Below, one piece after another: positions 12,174 to 24,640 of a stretch of DNA of 64,000 nt. Positions within the stretch are counted from its first letter, which is position 1; every line of letters begins with the position of its first letter. The notes under the pieces are model-generated. The model worked only from the letters and a program-made list of their open reading frames with translations. It did no database searches and was not told the DNA's origin. The stretch comes from Phyto melanocephala. Taxonomy: Eukaryota > Arthropoda > Insecta > Diptera > Rhinophoridae. The position numbers were made by a program, and so were the translations under genes. The DNA is taken from the NCBI GenBank assembly GCA_941918925.1, contig OW799233.1:48383341-48447340 (forward strand), read 5' to 3'.

Positions 12174-14149
12174 TTTTAAATAAAATTTGGTTTATTGTGT
12201 GCTCGTACAACACCCATAGATTAACATTTAAACAGAATAAAAACAGAAGTAAGCCTGTATAGCTCAAGCAGATTGTTGCCTATTAATAATATAAATTATG
12301 TTATTTTTTATTTAGTATAGCAATCCTTATTAATAATTTTTTAATTTTAATATACTTACGTACACATACATACACATATTATTTAGTACTTTTGTCGATT
12401 ACCACATTGAGCAAAAGGTTTACGATGGCAAATACTTTATACACAAAAATTGACTGAATATATTGAATGAGTGAGTGAGTTAAGGAATACCTTTGATTTG
12501 CAAATTTTCAAAACACAGACGTAGCAGAGGAACATTATTTGAAAAAACTACTCTTTGTTAATGTTTTGTAACCACAACAGCATCTGTTGTTTTGTTGCAA
12601 ATTATTTTTTTTTGCTTCTTTCAAAATCTGCTTTGTAACGATTGCACAGCCTTTTATGAGCTTGAAATGTCTTTAAAAATCTATTATTAAAATAACCGGT
12701 GACTGCTGGTAAAAGGGGCAACAAAATGATTTCCAAATATTGTGATTTAATTTTTTATAATAAAATTTATCACTGAAAAACGATTTCTAAAAATTGTGAG
12801 GATTTTTATGATGCATTTTAAACTTAATACAATTTTATTTGATTTTATTTATCTGAAGAAGATATAACAAATTATTTGGTTTCTCATAACAGAATTAAGT
12901 TAAAAATGAAAAATTCTCGTCTTTAATTAAGAAAAAAACAAATGTGCAAATAAAAGCATAAAATTTATTACTCTAAAACAATAAATCTGACATTAATAAG
13001 TTTTTACTTTTGGCTAATTATATAAAATTTTAATAAATTTAATTTAATATTCATTAATTCATTGATTCATTCACGTTTTTGGTGCCAAAGAGACTAAAAA
13101 TAATAAAGAAATAAAATCGAAAATGTTAATAAACTCAAAAAACGTATTAAATAAAATCTCAAAGCAAAAAAAGAAATATTGAACCAGTTTTCTAAAGTGC
13201 AAATATTCAATACCATCTCATACTCCCCCTCTCCAACCACCGCCTAACACTTGGTTTTTCCAAACCAGATTAACTGACTTTTCCATTTTTTCTGTTTAAA
13301 ATTGTAAACAAAGTCTTGCATTTCAATATTCTGCACTGAACTTTGCTTAAATGTCATTTGTGGAGCGTTTATCACAATAATAACAGAAAAGGTTTATCTT
13401 AGACAAAATTTAGAAATACGAGACTGATATTTAATGTCTGTCTGCCGGTCTAATGATCATCTTAAAAAAAGTGAACGAAATCTTTTTGTTTGTTTACGAG
13501 TTCATATGAAGTTACAAAACTTTAAATACGATACGTGTAACCAAGTCGAATGAGTTAATATTCAAAAATGGTCATGACTGCATTCTGAGCATTATTTGAA
13601 TGTTTTTTTAGTATGTGATAGATAAATTAGGATGGCATTAAGTTTGATACAATTTATTTTATTGAATTTTATTGTGCTGATGTGCACTACAGAATCCAGA
13701 ATATATAAAACTCATTATTATTTGATTAAAGACGTATTGGAATAATTGAAAGTTTCTAAAGGGTCCGCCAAATAACTTAGATGGCTGACCCTTTAGATTC
13801 CCAGTGCTGTCAACAATTAGAGATCCATGGAAAATGACAAGATTGTTCTGTTATCGTTTTTGCACTAAATGCCGGGTAGTGACAAAGTTATTGTACCACC
13901 GTCTTCTTTTTATCCTAACAGAAACAGCAGAAGTCGATAGAATGCGGTTGCATTTCACAATAAACAAGTTTTAGATATTTTTTTCAAAAGTTAAAAATAT
14001 TTTCGCTAGCACTTGTGACGAACTCGTATTGATTATTTAACGAAAATGTGAGGCCTCACCCCCGTTCCACGCTGGAATCAATTGTTGTGCGAGTTACAGA
14101 GCTTAAAAGTGTAAAATGCTTTAAAGGCATGTTGACAGGTAAAATTACT
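12174..14149. other. AT-rich DNA, one small hairpin
   Basis: No gene seen. A perfect 11-bp inverted repeat (TCTAAAGGGTC and GACCCTTTAGA) with a 21-nt loop lies at 13755-13797. Otherwise low-complexity sequence. Confidence 0.4.
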
Positions 14150-14730
14150 TTAATACCCAGGGAGGACAAGTTGTATTTAGGTTTCAGTAATATTAATGAG
14201 AGTGTTTAAGTGTTTAGGGACCGATTTGTCCAAAATTTTTTATGAATGTTTCTAGAGGCATTCATAGTAACATATTAATTCTTCTGGGGCTGAAAAATTT
14301 AAGTATTTGTGGTAAAAGTATGGGATAAAATAGACGTAGTTGTGTTTATTTATATATATCTCAGAATGTTATAGTTCTAATGTGATGGACGATTTAAAAA
14401 TTTATTGCTAAATATTTCCAAGATACTGATACCACATACAGAGTTAGGCAACAGATGTGGTCTTTTAAAAAACAGCTTCAACCAATATGCGGCCAGATTT
14501 GATGCTTTTATTCATAGCATTACAGAAAATATATACTTTATTGGGTTGGAAATTAATGTTGTCTATATAGAAATTATATGAATTTATAATTAACCGTGAT
14601 ATGGGAGGTGGGCGTGTCACTAAATTTTCTGGCATAACAATGACTAAAAAGATATCTGTAGCAAATTTCATCATCATAAATCTAATTTTGAATGAATATA
14701 CCCCCACCATTTTTTTGCTGTGGGTATAAT
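14150..14730. repeat. Degenerate family C/D element pieces
   Basis: 14290-14460 resembles the body of family D elements (TATCTCAGAATGTTATAG, then AATATTTCCAAGATACTGATACC). 14520-14727 resembles family C: the GATATGGGAGGTGGGCGTG box, TAGCAAATTTCATCATCAT, and a decayed terminal hairpin ending GTGGGTATAATA. These are relics of older insertions. Confidence 0.5.
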
Positions 14731-15046
14731 AAACAAACTTTATTTTTAAAACAAATGTAATTAACTTGTTGTTATTGTAGGATATTATGTGATTGGCCTT
14801 GCTTGACTAAAATAAATTCAAAGGCCTTTTTGTTATTCAATAATGAGAACATAACAAATCAAGTTTAAATTAGTTAACATTTGTGAATCAGATACTTTTC
14901 AATTAATTTTACCAACATAAAGTTGCTATCATGTCAAATCATCAGCTACTGGCTAAAACAACGAAATTAGGTAGAGGCAACAATTTTGAAAATTTTCTAA
15001 GCGTAGAAGGCCTAAAATTGTTTGCCAAGAATTTTATGTGTACAAC
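14731..15046. other. AT-rich DNA, no gene seen
   Basis: Nothing recognised. Contains the left copy of the 8-bp target duplication (15039-15046) of the element that follows. Confidence 0.4.
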
Positions 15047-15423
15047 CAAGGCATATCCATAAGGTATATGCAACGGCGAATTTTTACAACAAAGCAACTT
15101 TTCATGGGATGTTTTATGTCAAGGCCAATTCGTATATCAGGGATGGAAAAGTTGTTTTTACATATTAAATATAATAAAATTTGATTAAAAACAGAATATA
15201 AATATTTTAAACACATTATTAATGACGCAAAAGCAAAAAATATACATAAATTAAGCACATTTATTGTAAAAAAATACACTCAAGTTATTTGTTTAATACC
15301 GAAACCAAAATCACATTTCCTATCCCTGCATTAATAAATGAAATCAAAGCGAATTCAACCAACTTTGACAAAATGTTTCACAATCAGCTGGGCTGATAAT
15401 TTCACCTGTATGAATTCGCCTTG
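15047..15423. mobile_element. hAT-like MITE with 8-bp target duplication
   Basis: Starts CAAGGC and ends GAATTCGCCTTG. It is flanked by the direct repeat TGTACAAC (15039-15046 and 15424-15431). An 8-bp duplication with CA...TG ends fits hAT elements, though P-like elements also make 8-bp duplications. The interior is AT-rich and non-coding. A decayed relative is at 50050-50384, and a shorter element with the same CAAGGCGAATT end is at 52467-52657. Confidence 0.62.
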
Positions 15424-15431
15424 TGTACAAC

Positions 15432-17220
15432 TATTAATTAAGATATAGGAATACGCAAGCAGATATTTTCACGCTTATTCTCATTAAAATTTCTTAATTT
15501 TTAACAAATTTTCTCAAGGCAATTTAAATTTACATTTTTTTGCAACAAAATGAAAAAGCAAATTGCAACGTTTCTTCATAATCCTTATTAACAACAAAAC
15601 ACAGTTAAATTAATTGAATGCAAATTTCTTTAAAAAAATTTCAAAGAAACTTTTTAGCGATTGTATTGACCTCAGGAATTTGACCTGCAAATGCAAATCA
15701 TCAGTATAAACGATTACTAACACACTAACCCCCTAAAGCCAACTGAAAAGTAAGTTGCCTCTGAAAGCAACAACAACATTTTATTCCATTATCAAATTAT
15801 ACATTTGCAACGTGAGAAAGTAAACATTTTTTGTGAATTGTTAAAGAAAAGCGGCAACAACAGCAACTAATTTTGTTAATTTGTCGGGAAATTTTTGAAG
15901 AAGAAAAATAAAGAAAAAATTAAAACGTCCACAAGAGGAGTCGTTTTGTTTTCATAAAAAAATCAAAAATGAAATAACTGAATAAACAGATAGATGGATG
16001 CATAATGCGAGTGGTACGCCACACGTAATCACAATTAATCATGACTAATTTTTTTTTCTTTTTTTCATTGAAAACTTTTTCTCTCACTTATTTAGCTGCA
16101 TGTACAGATGCAAATCGTAGTGAAATAATCAGTTAACGGAAAGAAATGCCAACAACAATAATAGTTTACAAAACACATGGCGATCTATGGATGTACGTAT
16201 GTACACATAAAGATGTTCAAATAATTATCTATGTATTCCATGTGGTACATTCACAAATTGAAGAAAGAAGGTTGATTTATTTGTACGAAGAATGTTTCAG
16301 CTTAAAATTATGAAAAAAGATAAAAATCGTTGAATGATTGCATCAAATGTGTCAACAGCAGTATAAGTCATAAGTATACGAGTAATTTTGCAGTTGATAA
16401 GAGAGGAGTTTACTGAGCCAATATGTCGTTAATCTACAACTTTTGTTCAATTCTTGTTCTTTATTTTGCAAGTAAATAAATGATTTAACATAGTTCTATA
16501 CAAATCGGCATCTAAAATATTCCGCAGACTTCAGTTGAGAAAAGAATCTATTTAATTTTGAGGCGATTTTTGTTTGTTCTTATTTTAAGGCGCTCACTCT
16601 CAACAACGTTGCCATATTTTTGATAAAATTTTATACATTTTATAAACGCACAAACCATTTTTTGCGATACAAAAAATAAATAAAATTACATCATTAAGTA
16701 AGAGTAGTTGGCTTAACCGCAATCGATTTAATTACGAGCTGTATTGACATTCTAACTAGTTTTTATCAATAAAAAAATGTATGTTGCTTTTGTTTTTTTG
16801 TGCTTGTTGTCGCAACGATGGCACCTCATTAAAATTCTGCAAATTTTAACGTAAAATGTTTTTCAAGTTTGAACGTTTCAACATTTACAATGTAGTGTAA
16901 ACATTTCAAGATGTTTTTTCATAAAATAAATTGTTTTGCGTGTAGTGCAAAGGCACTGTTACCAGGTGGCAAACGTCATCATATCAAATGCTGACTTAGT
17001 TGGTTGGATGGTTCTCGTAGTAGTTTGCTACATGCAAACTGTGAAGTGGAGTCTTAATGACACCGTTTCGATAACACCACACCACTCGTTGGTGAGAGTC
17101 TAAGGGGAGATGGATTACTATACCACTCCGTCGCGCGGATGTAACGCAATAGGTTGTTTAACCCAATTGCAGATACATCCCCTAAGTAGTCCAGTATATG
17201 ATTGTAAATGCTTAACCCCT
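15432..17220. other. AT-rich DNA, no gene seen
   Basis: No gene or element end recognised. Base composition becomes somewhat less AT-rich after 17040 on approaching the LINE remnant. Confidence 0.4.
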
Positions 17221-17768
17221 TAAACGATTAAAGGATGAACTTAAATGTTGGGCGATGAAGAAACATGTCAGAAAATGGCAAAGCACTGATGTCGGTAAAG
17301 TGACAAAAACATCTTGGGAAATCAACAAAGATTCTGAGAATAAGTAGACCAACACTTAGGAAGCTAACCAGTGTAATTACAGGTCATACGGAGTTGAGAA
17401 CCAATCTAGCTCGCATGAAATTGTCTGAGGAAACAACATGTAGAGCATGCGAGGAAAAGGATGAGACTTTGGTACACTGCCTCTGTCATTGTCCTGAATT
17501 TGGGCATACATATTAAACGCGAATATTTTACAGTGGATTCTATGCCGAACTTGGAATACCTGGGGAACTCGAACTGGAGATCCATAAGGAGTTAAATTGA
17601 GGGGGCTGGGTTCTTGTACTAGTCCGTTATTTGTGGGAAGTTATGTTTATGGTTTTTCTTTAGAAATTCGGTTTTCCATATGGAGCGCACAACATGCCAA
17701 CTGGACATAAGTGTATACCTGTCATTGGTTTGGGATTTTAGTGCCCCTCCTTTTCAACCTAACCTAAC
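17221..17768 (+). pseudogene. 3' end of a LINE (RNase H-bearing type), truncated
   Basis: Conceptual translation near 17350-17500 gives a C-terminal segment of a non-LTR retrotransposon polyprotein: TGHTELRTNLARMKL, then CRAC...H...C (CRACEEKDETLVHCLCHC). That is the zinc-knuckle-like motif closing I/LOA/R1-type ORF2 proteins. It carries stops and shifts and lacks the reverse transcriptase, consistent with 5' truncation. The 3' end runs to CAACCTAACCTAACC, a simple-repeat tail, and abuts a second LINE piece on the other strand. Confidence 0.6.
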
Positions 17769-17771
17769 CAT

Positions 17772-18415
17772 ATGATTGTCCAGGAATCTATGCTTCTCCG
17801 CAGCCAGGGCAGGACATTCGCAGAGAGGATGAAAAACTGATTTCTCCTTTTCCCTTTTCTTACAGTTGCGACAATGGTCATTAAAGGGTAGTCCTTCTGC
17901 ATGTTTCCCTAGCATCCAGTGACATGTTTACACCGCCAGCAACTTTGAAATAGCCGCGCAATTCCGGTTAATAAGTTGCGCTGTTCATTTAAGATCAGAA
18001 GAAAGCCACGTCTTCCTTACGACCCTGCATGTGCCCAGACTCTGCTTTTAACAGTCTTTAACGGATCAAAGCAGATCCTATATTAGCTAGCTTGACTGCC
18101 CATTAATTAGCATAGTAGCCCTTATTTGCAGGGATCCAAGCCAATGTCAGACAGTTCACCTAGCCTAGACAACTGGTCCTCACACTAATTGACTAAGAGA
18201 GACGTGGAAGTGTATGACTTGTGTGACAAAAGTGCTGACTGTCAACAAAAATATCAATATTTCTATCCTGAAGTAACTTGCAAGCCTCCTGACTACTGTC
18301 ACCACCGACACCAAGTACCATAAATAATCTAAGTTCAACCAAGGTCGTGCATCCGCCATCAAATCACCTCTGAGTCTTTTTGGCTGCATAGGAGTAGCAG
18401 CAGCCGCCAAAAACT
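17772..18415 (-). pseudogene. LINE RNase H and C-terminal knuckle, decayed
   Basis: On the minus strand, scattered frames read as RNase H (IFVDSQ near 18240, LAWIPANKG near 18140) followed by a C-terminal knuckle (CRNCKKREKEKSVFHPLCEC near 17800-17875, then PALAAEKHRFLD). This is the end of an RNase H-bearing LINE polyprotein, broken by shifts. It lies tail to tail with the plus-strand LINE end. The 76-codon frame at 18180-18410 is in the wrong frame and is a shadow. Confidence 0.55.
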
Positions 18416-18705
18416 AGTGTAGAACAAGAACAAGGCTTAGTTATTCCTGTGGTAGTAGCTAAGTCTATGGCAAAAGCCAAAGTTGATTTTGATAAGAGAT
18501 AATATCATTTAGATTTAAAAGTGAATTCTTATGTTAAGACACGAAACAGATAATATCTTTATAACTTTCTTAAACTCTTTTGATTTTGCCCTTGTGATAC
18601 AATAATTTCGAGCTAATTGATACAGTGAGAATAGCACACCGATGAAAATGTTATTGTGACACAATCGCTCAAGTTTGCCACTGGGCAATTAGAGAATTTT
18701 AAATT

Positions 18706-19076
18706 ATGACTTCTAAAGGTTGCATTGGTATAGTTTTGAATAGACTAACAAACGAACAATGTTTGCAAATCATTGAATTTTATTATAAAAACATTGGACA
18801 TATGGACATTATTGTTGTAAGCAAAGAGTGTGATCCTATTAAAATATTGCTGCATCGACGAGTGTCAGTAAAGATTATAATTCTTTAAGAACGACAAAAG
18901 TCGCAACATAACAGACAATCTCACTTTTTAGAGCAGTCATCAGTTGCAAAGATCATGGTATTTGACGCCACAAGACTATATTTGTGGGGAAAAGTAATAT
19001 CACGTGTACAGGGACAAATCAGCTACAATTTCAGCCCTGTAAGGAAAGACAATCTTACAGCTGCCATCGTTTAGTA
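18706..19076 (+). pseudogene. Mariner-family transposase fragment
   Basis: The first frame contains LTNEQCLQIIEFYYKN, matching the first helix of the paired-like DNA-binding domain of mariner-family transposases. After an internal loss, 18957-19070 reads WYLTPQDY...YHVYRDKSATISAL with stops, matching the region after the last catalytic aspartate. The catalytic core is deleted. Termini were not found. Confidence 0.55.
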
Positions 19077-19804
19077 ATCTTTAATTTCTGCAACAAATAA
19101 AAACAAAAATTTTTGAGTTTACGTACTGTATATGTGTGTGTTAAATATACATACATATGTATGTAAGTGTTCTTATACATTTTTAAATCTTTACATTACG
19201 CTGGTACAAACAACACAGAATTTGTAGAAAAAGGTGGCCAATTTACTTTATAACCTCAATTTTTGTTGTTGTTATTTTTTTATTTATCCTTTAAAGTAGG
19301 GAATTAAAAAAACGTTATTTATATTTCACTTTCGATTATTTTATTTAAAAAATTCCATTTATTCGATTATCAAATACTGTGACAGCAAAATCGGCATTCA
19401 CAACAGACAGAATAAAGTAATTTGTATTTTCATTTTAATTGCATTTCAATTTTAACACAGGTTTTGACTTTTGCAATGGATTTTTAAGTAGTCTGGTTGC
19501 ACTTAATAATAATTTCTTTTATTTATGTAAAATATTTCAATCAACATTTTTATCCATGTCTTTTGATTTATAATGAGTTAAATTATTATAAGTATTTAAA
19601 GAAAATTTACAGGTTACTTTAAAATGTTTTCAACAGGTTTTTCATTTAGGTTGTGTAAATATAATGATTCAATTTAAAGCGGATGTGATTACGCAAAGAG
19701 AAGTGCACAAAGAAAAAAGAAATTGTATTAAATACATAAACAGATGTAAGGATCATTAAAATTAATTGAATAAAGCGGACAAAGTTGCTTTAGACAAATA
19801 GCTA
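19077..19804. other. AT-rich spacer
   Basis: No gene or element end recognised. Ends with the TA that borders the next element. Confidence 0.35.
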
Positions 19805-22090
19805 AAGGGTGTTTTTTTAGATATATTGAACTTAAAAAGGGATAATTGTAAAAATTTGGCAAATCATCATTGGAAAACTTGCACCAGAACAACGATAACA
19901 AATTGTAGAAATTTATTTCCAAAGTTCGCGCTCTGTTCGCCAAACTTATAGACCAATTTGGCAAGTTTACCGTGAGCACAATCGTTGATTTGAGCAGGTA
20001 CTATGAAAAACTATGAATCTCTTCAGAACCGCAAGAAAAGTTATTGCCGCTGTAGACGCATGTGTGACAGAGGACTCGAATTTATTGATCCGACATCGTC
20101 CGTGTGATTTGACACTTTTGCACAATACTTTTTGTAAGAGTACATCAATTTTTGGTCTATTTTAATAAACCAGCAACTATTAATCATTTAGAAATCAGCA
20201 TTCGACGCAATATTGACCAAATGAAACCGGGTATGCTCAATCAAGTGGTTTAATATTGGACCGCCATTTAAAACGCGTAGTCGCGGAGGTCATATGGGCA
20301 TTTCCATGTCATCGTATGTGACATTTATCTATATATAAAAAAATCAATGTGTGTTTGTATGTTTGTTTGTGCTTTATAGACGGTTAAACGGCTAGACCGA
20401 TTTCCTTGAAATTTTCATAGAATCTTTCTGTATGTCTGGAAGGAACTATAGGCTATACTTGGTTTGAAATTGTAAGTGGGTGGGGTGCCACGCTCTATTA
20501 AAGAATAAGTATTAAATATTATATATCACGAAAGTTAATGCAGCTAGCATCTTCAAATTAAGTACGGTAATCTTTGACATCCACACGAACATTTGGGTAA
20601 AAAATGGGCGGACTTTCAATAGTAGGCGTGGCCACATGAATTAAATACAAAATTTCGTATATTTGGAAAACGATATCGATAAGAGTACTAAAATTTTGCA
20701 AGAACAACTTTTACACCCAAATAAACATTTCTTGAAAAAATGGGTACATTAGAAATAGTGGGCGTGACAGCTCTCATAGCAATTGAATACTAAAATTCGT
20801 ATATTCGGGAAGCGATAACAGTTAGAGTACCCAAATTTTTCACGAGAAGCTTTGACATCTATATGACTATTTTGATAAGAAATGGATGCTTTAGTAATAG
20901 TGGGCGTGGCACCTGTCATATGAATTAAATACAAAAATTCGTATATCTGGGAAGCGATAATAGTTAGAGTACCCAAATTTTGCAAGAGACACTTTGACGT
21001 CTATATGATTATTTGAATAAGAAATGGTTGATTTAGTAATAGTAGGTATGGCACTTGCAAAATAGATATATTTTTGAACTATAAAATTTTTATTTCATTA
21101 CGATGGGGGTGGCGAAGCACACCGGGTATTGGCTAGTACTCCTATAAAGTGAAGTAATTTTTTCAGAAGTAAGAGTAACTGAAACAAAATTAGATCTTTT
21201 AGTTCCATTCAAAGGGTTTGAATGATTGTTGTCTAAAATATCCAGAAAAATTAGAATATATCGTACGTGACTTATAACAGAAGTGATTTTTAGGTATATA
21301 TGGAAATAATGAAAAATCTGCAAATCTTGGAAGGTATTTTTTTTTTTAATTTCTTACACTAAACTAAATATTTTTCATTTAAAATCCATCATACTTAATT
21401 GAAAACAATTTTTATATAAATTTAATTTAATATCGTTCGTGACATATCGTACGTAACAGATTTTCCTCTAATAGTATTCTTAGGTAATAAAATTTATTAT
21501 CTGTGAAGAAAGAAAGTTAAATTCTAAATAAGGTGCTCTTGCGACAGTTCAAATACGAATGACGGAGACAAATAATGTTTTTGCACTACGTACGTGACAT
21601 TAAAATACCATCCAAGGGAAATAAAAAAAAAAAAATACCGCTAATTGGACTCTATATTTTCTTTTTTCTTATGGATCTTGTTAATTGTTGCTGTTACCTC
21701 AATTTTAAAGCATATTTACAATTATAATTTATTTTTACAATTTAGTGGCTAAAAAAAATAGTTGACTGCAATTCTTTAAAATAAGTCAAAGAGATAAGCA
21801 GATTGAACTCTTATTCTTGCACTAAAATAATTTAATAAGCTCTTAATACCTGCGCATAGTAAAATTTGAGTGCTATTTTTATCAATAAACTTATAATGAA
21901 AAACTTTCAAGAGTTTTTATTTTTACAGTCGTAGTTGACATATTCATGGAAATTTCCATATGCCAAAAATTATTTTAAATATTGAATGTCATAAAACTTT
22001 TGAACTCATAATGCCAAAATATTAATCATTTCCATGATTTTTGTGTGTTTTATTTGAACAAAAATTTCTATACGCCTAAAAAACACCCTT
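19805..22090 (+). mobile_element. Mariner-type element split by a Helitron
   Basis: Terminal inverted repeats AAGGGTGTTTTTTTAG (19805) and CTAAAAAACACCCTT (ending 22090) are flanked by TA on both sides. Decayed transposase pieces remain: EQR*QIVEIYFQSSRSVRQTYR near 19891-19960 and SRGGHM near 20280-20297, the latter being the usual C-terminus of this insect family. A family B Helitron (20328-21136) interrupts it. The 21137-22060 interior is AT-rich with repeated TACGTGAC-like motifs and no transposase. Confidence 0.58.
20328..21136 (+). mobile_element. Non-autonomous Helitron, family B, nested
   Basis: Starts TCTATATATAAAAAAATC after A and ends CTAG before T, with the GGTGGCGAAGCACACC hairpin upstream. 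It matches the copy at 499-1001 closely at both ends. It has extra internal units of about 150 bp, each with a GTGGGCGTGGCACCTG-type box and CCCAAATTTT. It lies inside the mariner-type element, so it arrived later. Confidence 0.74.
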
Positions 22091-22170
22091 TACAAATGAA
22101 TGTAAGTGTTAAGTGAAGTTTAAATGTAAAATGAATTATGTGGTTTATAAACGCAAATAATTTTATTAAA

Positions 22171-23034
22171 TCTATATATATAAAAGTGAAACTCTGTGTG
22201 TGTGTGTGTTAGCTATAGACTCCGAAACTGTAAAACCGATCGGGCTCAAACTTTGGTAAGTTGTTGTACACATACCAGGGAGTGTTTATGGGTGAAAAAA
22301 AGTGGGCGGGGCCACGCCCATAAAAAATTAGTTATCAGTTTTAGCTACTTGCACTTGACCGATTTTTCTGAAACTTTGCACACATATCGAGCTGTCATGA
22401 CTAAAAAATTTCGTGATAAGAAAAGTGGGCGGGGCCACTCCCCTAAAAAAGTTTAAATTTTGAGGTACTTGCACTGGACCGATTTTTCTAAAACTTTGCA
22501 CACATATTAAGCTGTGATGACTTTATAATTTTGTGATTAAAAAAGTGGGCGGGGCCACGCCCATAAAAAATTAGTTATCAGTTTTAGCTACTTGCACTGG
22601 ACCGAACTTTCTGAAACTTTGCAAACATACGGAGCTGTCATGACTTGACACTTTCGTCATTAGAAAAGTGGGCAGTGCCACGCCCATTAAAAAAAGGTAT
22701 CATTTTGAGGTACTTGCACTGGACCGATTTTTCTGGAACTTTGCACACATATTGAGTTGTCATGACTATACAGTTTCGTGATTAGAAAAGTGGGCAGGGA
22801 CACGCCCATAAAAACAATTATAATTTTGATAATTTTTGCACTGGTCCGATTCTTCTGAAACTTTGCACACATATTCAGCTGTTATGACTTAACAATTTCG
22901 TGATTAGAAAGGTGGGCAATGCCACGCCCATAAAAAAATTATAATATTTAGGCTTTTGCACTTATATTCAATTAAAGTTAAGAATGCATTTCGATTCATT
23001 AAGGGGCGTAGCAACGCGCGCCGGGTTTGGCTAG
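22171..23034 (+). mobile_element. Non-autonomous Helitron, family A, longest copy
   Basis: Starts TCTATATATATAAAAGTG after A and ends GGCTAG before T. The GGCGTAGCAACGCGCGCC hairpin precedes the end and a (GT)n tract follows the start. About six internal units each contain CACTGGACCGATTTTTCT, TTTGCACACATAT, TGTCATGACT and a GTGGGC(G/A)GGGCCACGCCC box. The 86-codon frame at 22196-22456 crosses these units and is not a gene. Confidence 0.76.
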
Positions 23035-23769
23035 TAATTAATAAATACAAGAAATTATGTACAATGGGCCCTGTGTCGAATTGAAATATAATACATTTTT
23101 AACTTTTAAATTTGTAATCCATTTTGATAAGTTTGGCACAGACAATGATATGAATAAAAAAAGAAAACTAATAATAAGATTTTCACGAATATAAGTTGTC
23201 ATTTAAATATTTTATTTTTTTAATTTAAATTAAAAACTTCAATAATTCTTATTTGAGTATTTTGTAATTTTACTGTAAAATTATTATTATTTTAGTTGGG
23301 GGTTTTTAGGTGACAATGTTATATCTATAAACGTACATGTGTGAACGTAAACGTAGGTTTTAAAGAAAATGGAAAACAAGTAAGACTGTTATAATCACTA
23401 CCATGTACATTAGGTATAAGACTTTTTTACAATTTTTAAAAATATCAAAATGGCCCTATCCATACCATGTAGTGCATAAACAATAAGAACTGCATCTTTA
23501 GATTTTCGATATCGTTAAAAAAGGTTCCGCGTCATATGCAATTTAGTTTGGGAGTAGTAAGTTCTAAAAGAATAAAAATATTTTCTTTATGAATTTATTA
23601 AATTCACTTAACAAATGTAAATAGTTAAATAATTATAAAATAACAAATTTGAAAAATAAAAAAAATCTTAAAGGGCTTTCAGAAGTAGGCTTCGACACGG
23701 AACGTTTTGTTCCGAAATGACCTGAGGAAACATTTTTTAGTTTCAGCACAACATCGGCTAGAGCGTATT
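23035..23769. other. AT-rich DNA, no gene seen
   Basis: No coding signal and no recognisable repeat end. Confidence 0.4.
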
Positions 23770-24640
23770 GATATGGCCTTATTTTGGTTATAACTCTAAT
23801 GTACATGGGTATAGTGAGCACATCGTCGCTTAGCCTAGATTTATTTTTAAATGGTTTACGCCATTTTGCTTTATTATTTCTAACGCCATCTTTGATTTTG
23901 AATTTTTACATAGTTAGCTCTATTCTACTCGTCAAGCCATTTTATTTGATACCCATATTGATGAGGTTGAGAAAAAAATTTTTCGCCATCTTGTTTAGGG
24001 CCTCATCTTGGATTTTAACTTTTTCATAGTTCACTATATTTTACTGGCAAAGCATTTTGATTTGATACTAATATTAAGGGGATGCAGTAGATTCCTTTTT
24101 TAATCACTATATTGATAAAATCGATTTTTATTTGTAAATTTTAGAAAAAACATCAAGGCAGTTGTATTTTGGCGTTTATATCTGAGTTAGTTACAAAGCG
24201 ATTTAATAGTTTTTTTAGGGAATACATTTCGATACTACGGTTTATAATTTCATGTCTTTAGCGTATTAAAAGATTTTTTAGGAGCTTGAGAAATTTAATA
24301 TATTTAAGAAGAATTTATATTTTTTCCCAAATAATTTTATATGTAACTCTTCTGATTAGTGAGATATTTACGAATATCTCTAGAGGCTAGTATCTCTATA
24401 AATAATAATGAGCATGTCTACAACTTAAAATAGGGCTGATAAATATTAATTTTTGTGATAGAGATATGGGGAGAAATAGAGGCAGTCGTGTTTATTTACT
24501 CATACTTCAGCAAAGTTTAAAGCAATTGTGCTGGATTTTAATAGTGATTTATTTCTGAATATCTCCAATAATAGATGCCACATGCAGAACTGTGCGTTAG
24601 GTGGGTGCTTCTAAAAGTTGATTTTAACTAACATACGGAC
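23770..24640. repeat. Tandem duplication plus family D-like relic
   Basis: 23890-23970 and 24010-24090 are diverged tandem copies (CGCCATCTTG..., TTTTACATAGTT/TTTTTCATAGTT, ATTTTATTTGATAC/ATTTTGATTTGATAC). 24300-24640 resembles the body of family D elements (GAATATCTCTAGAGG, TTTACTCATACTTCAG, CTTCTAAAAGTTGATTT). The open frame at 23784-24029 runs through the tandem copies. Confidence 0.4.

Noticed and set aside
22196..22456. 86-codon ORF with RLRNCKTDRAQ start
   Set aside because: Crosses tandem units of a Helitron that recur elsewhere with frameshifts; not maintained as coding.
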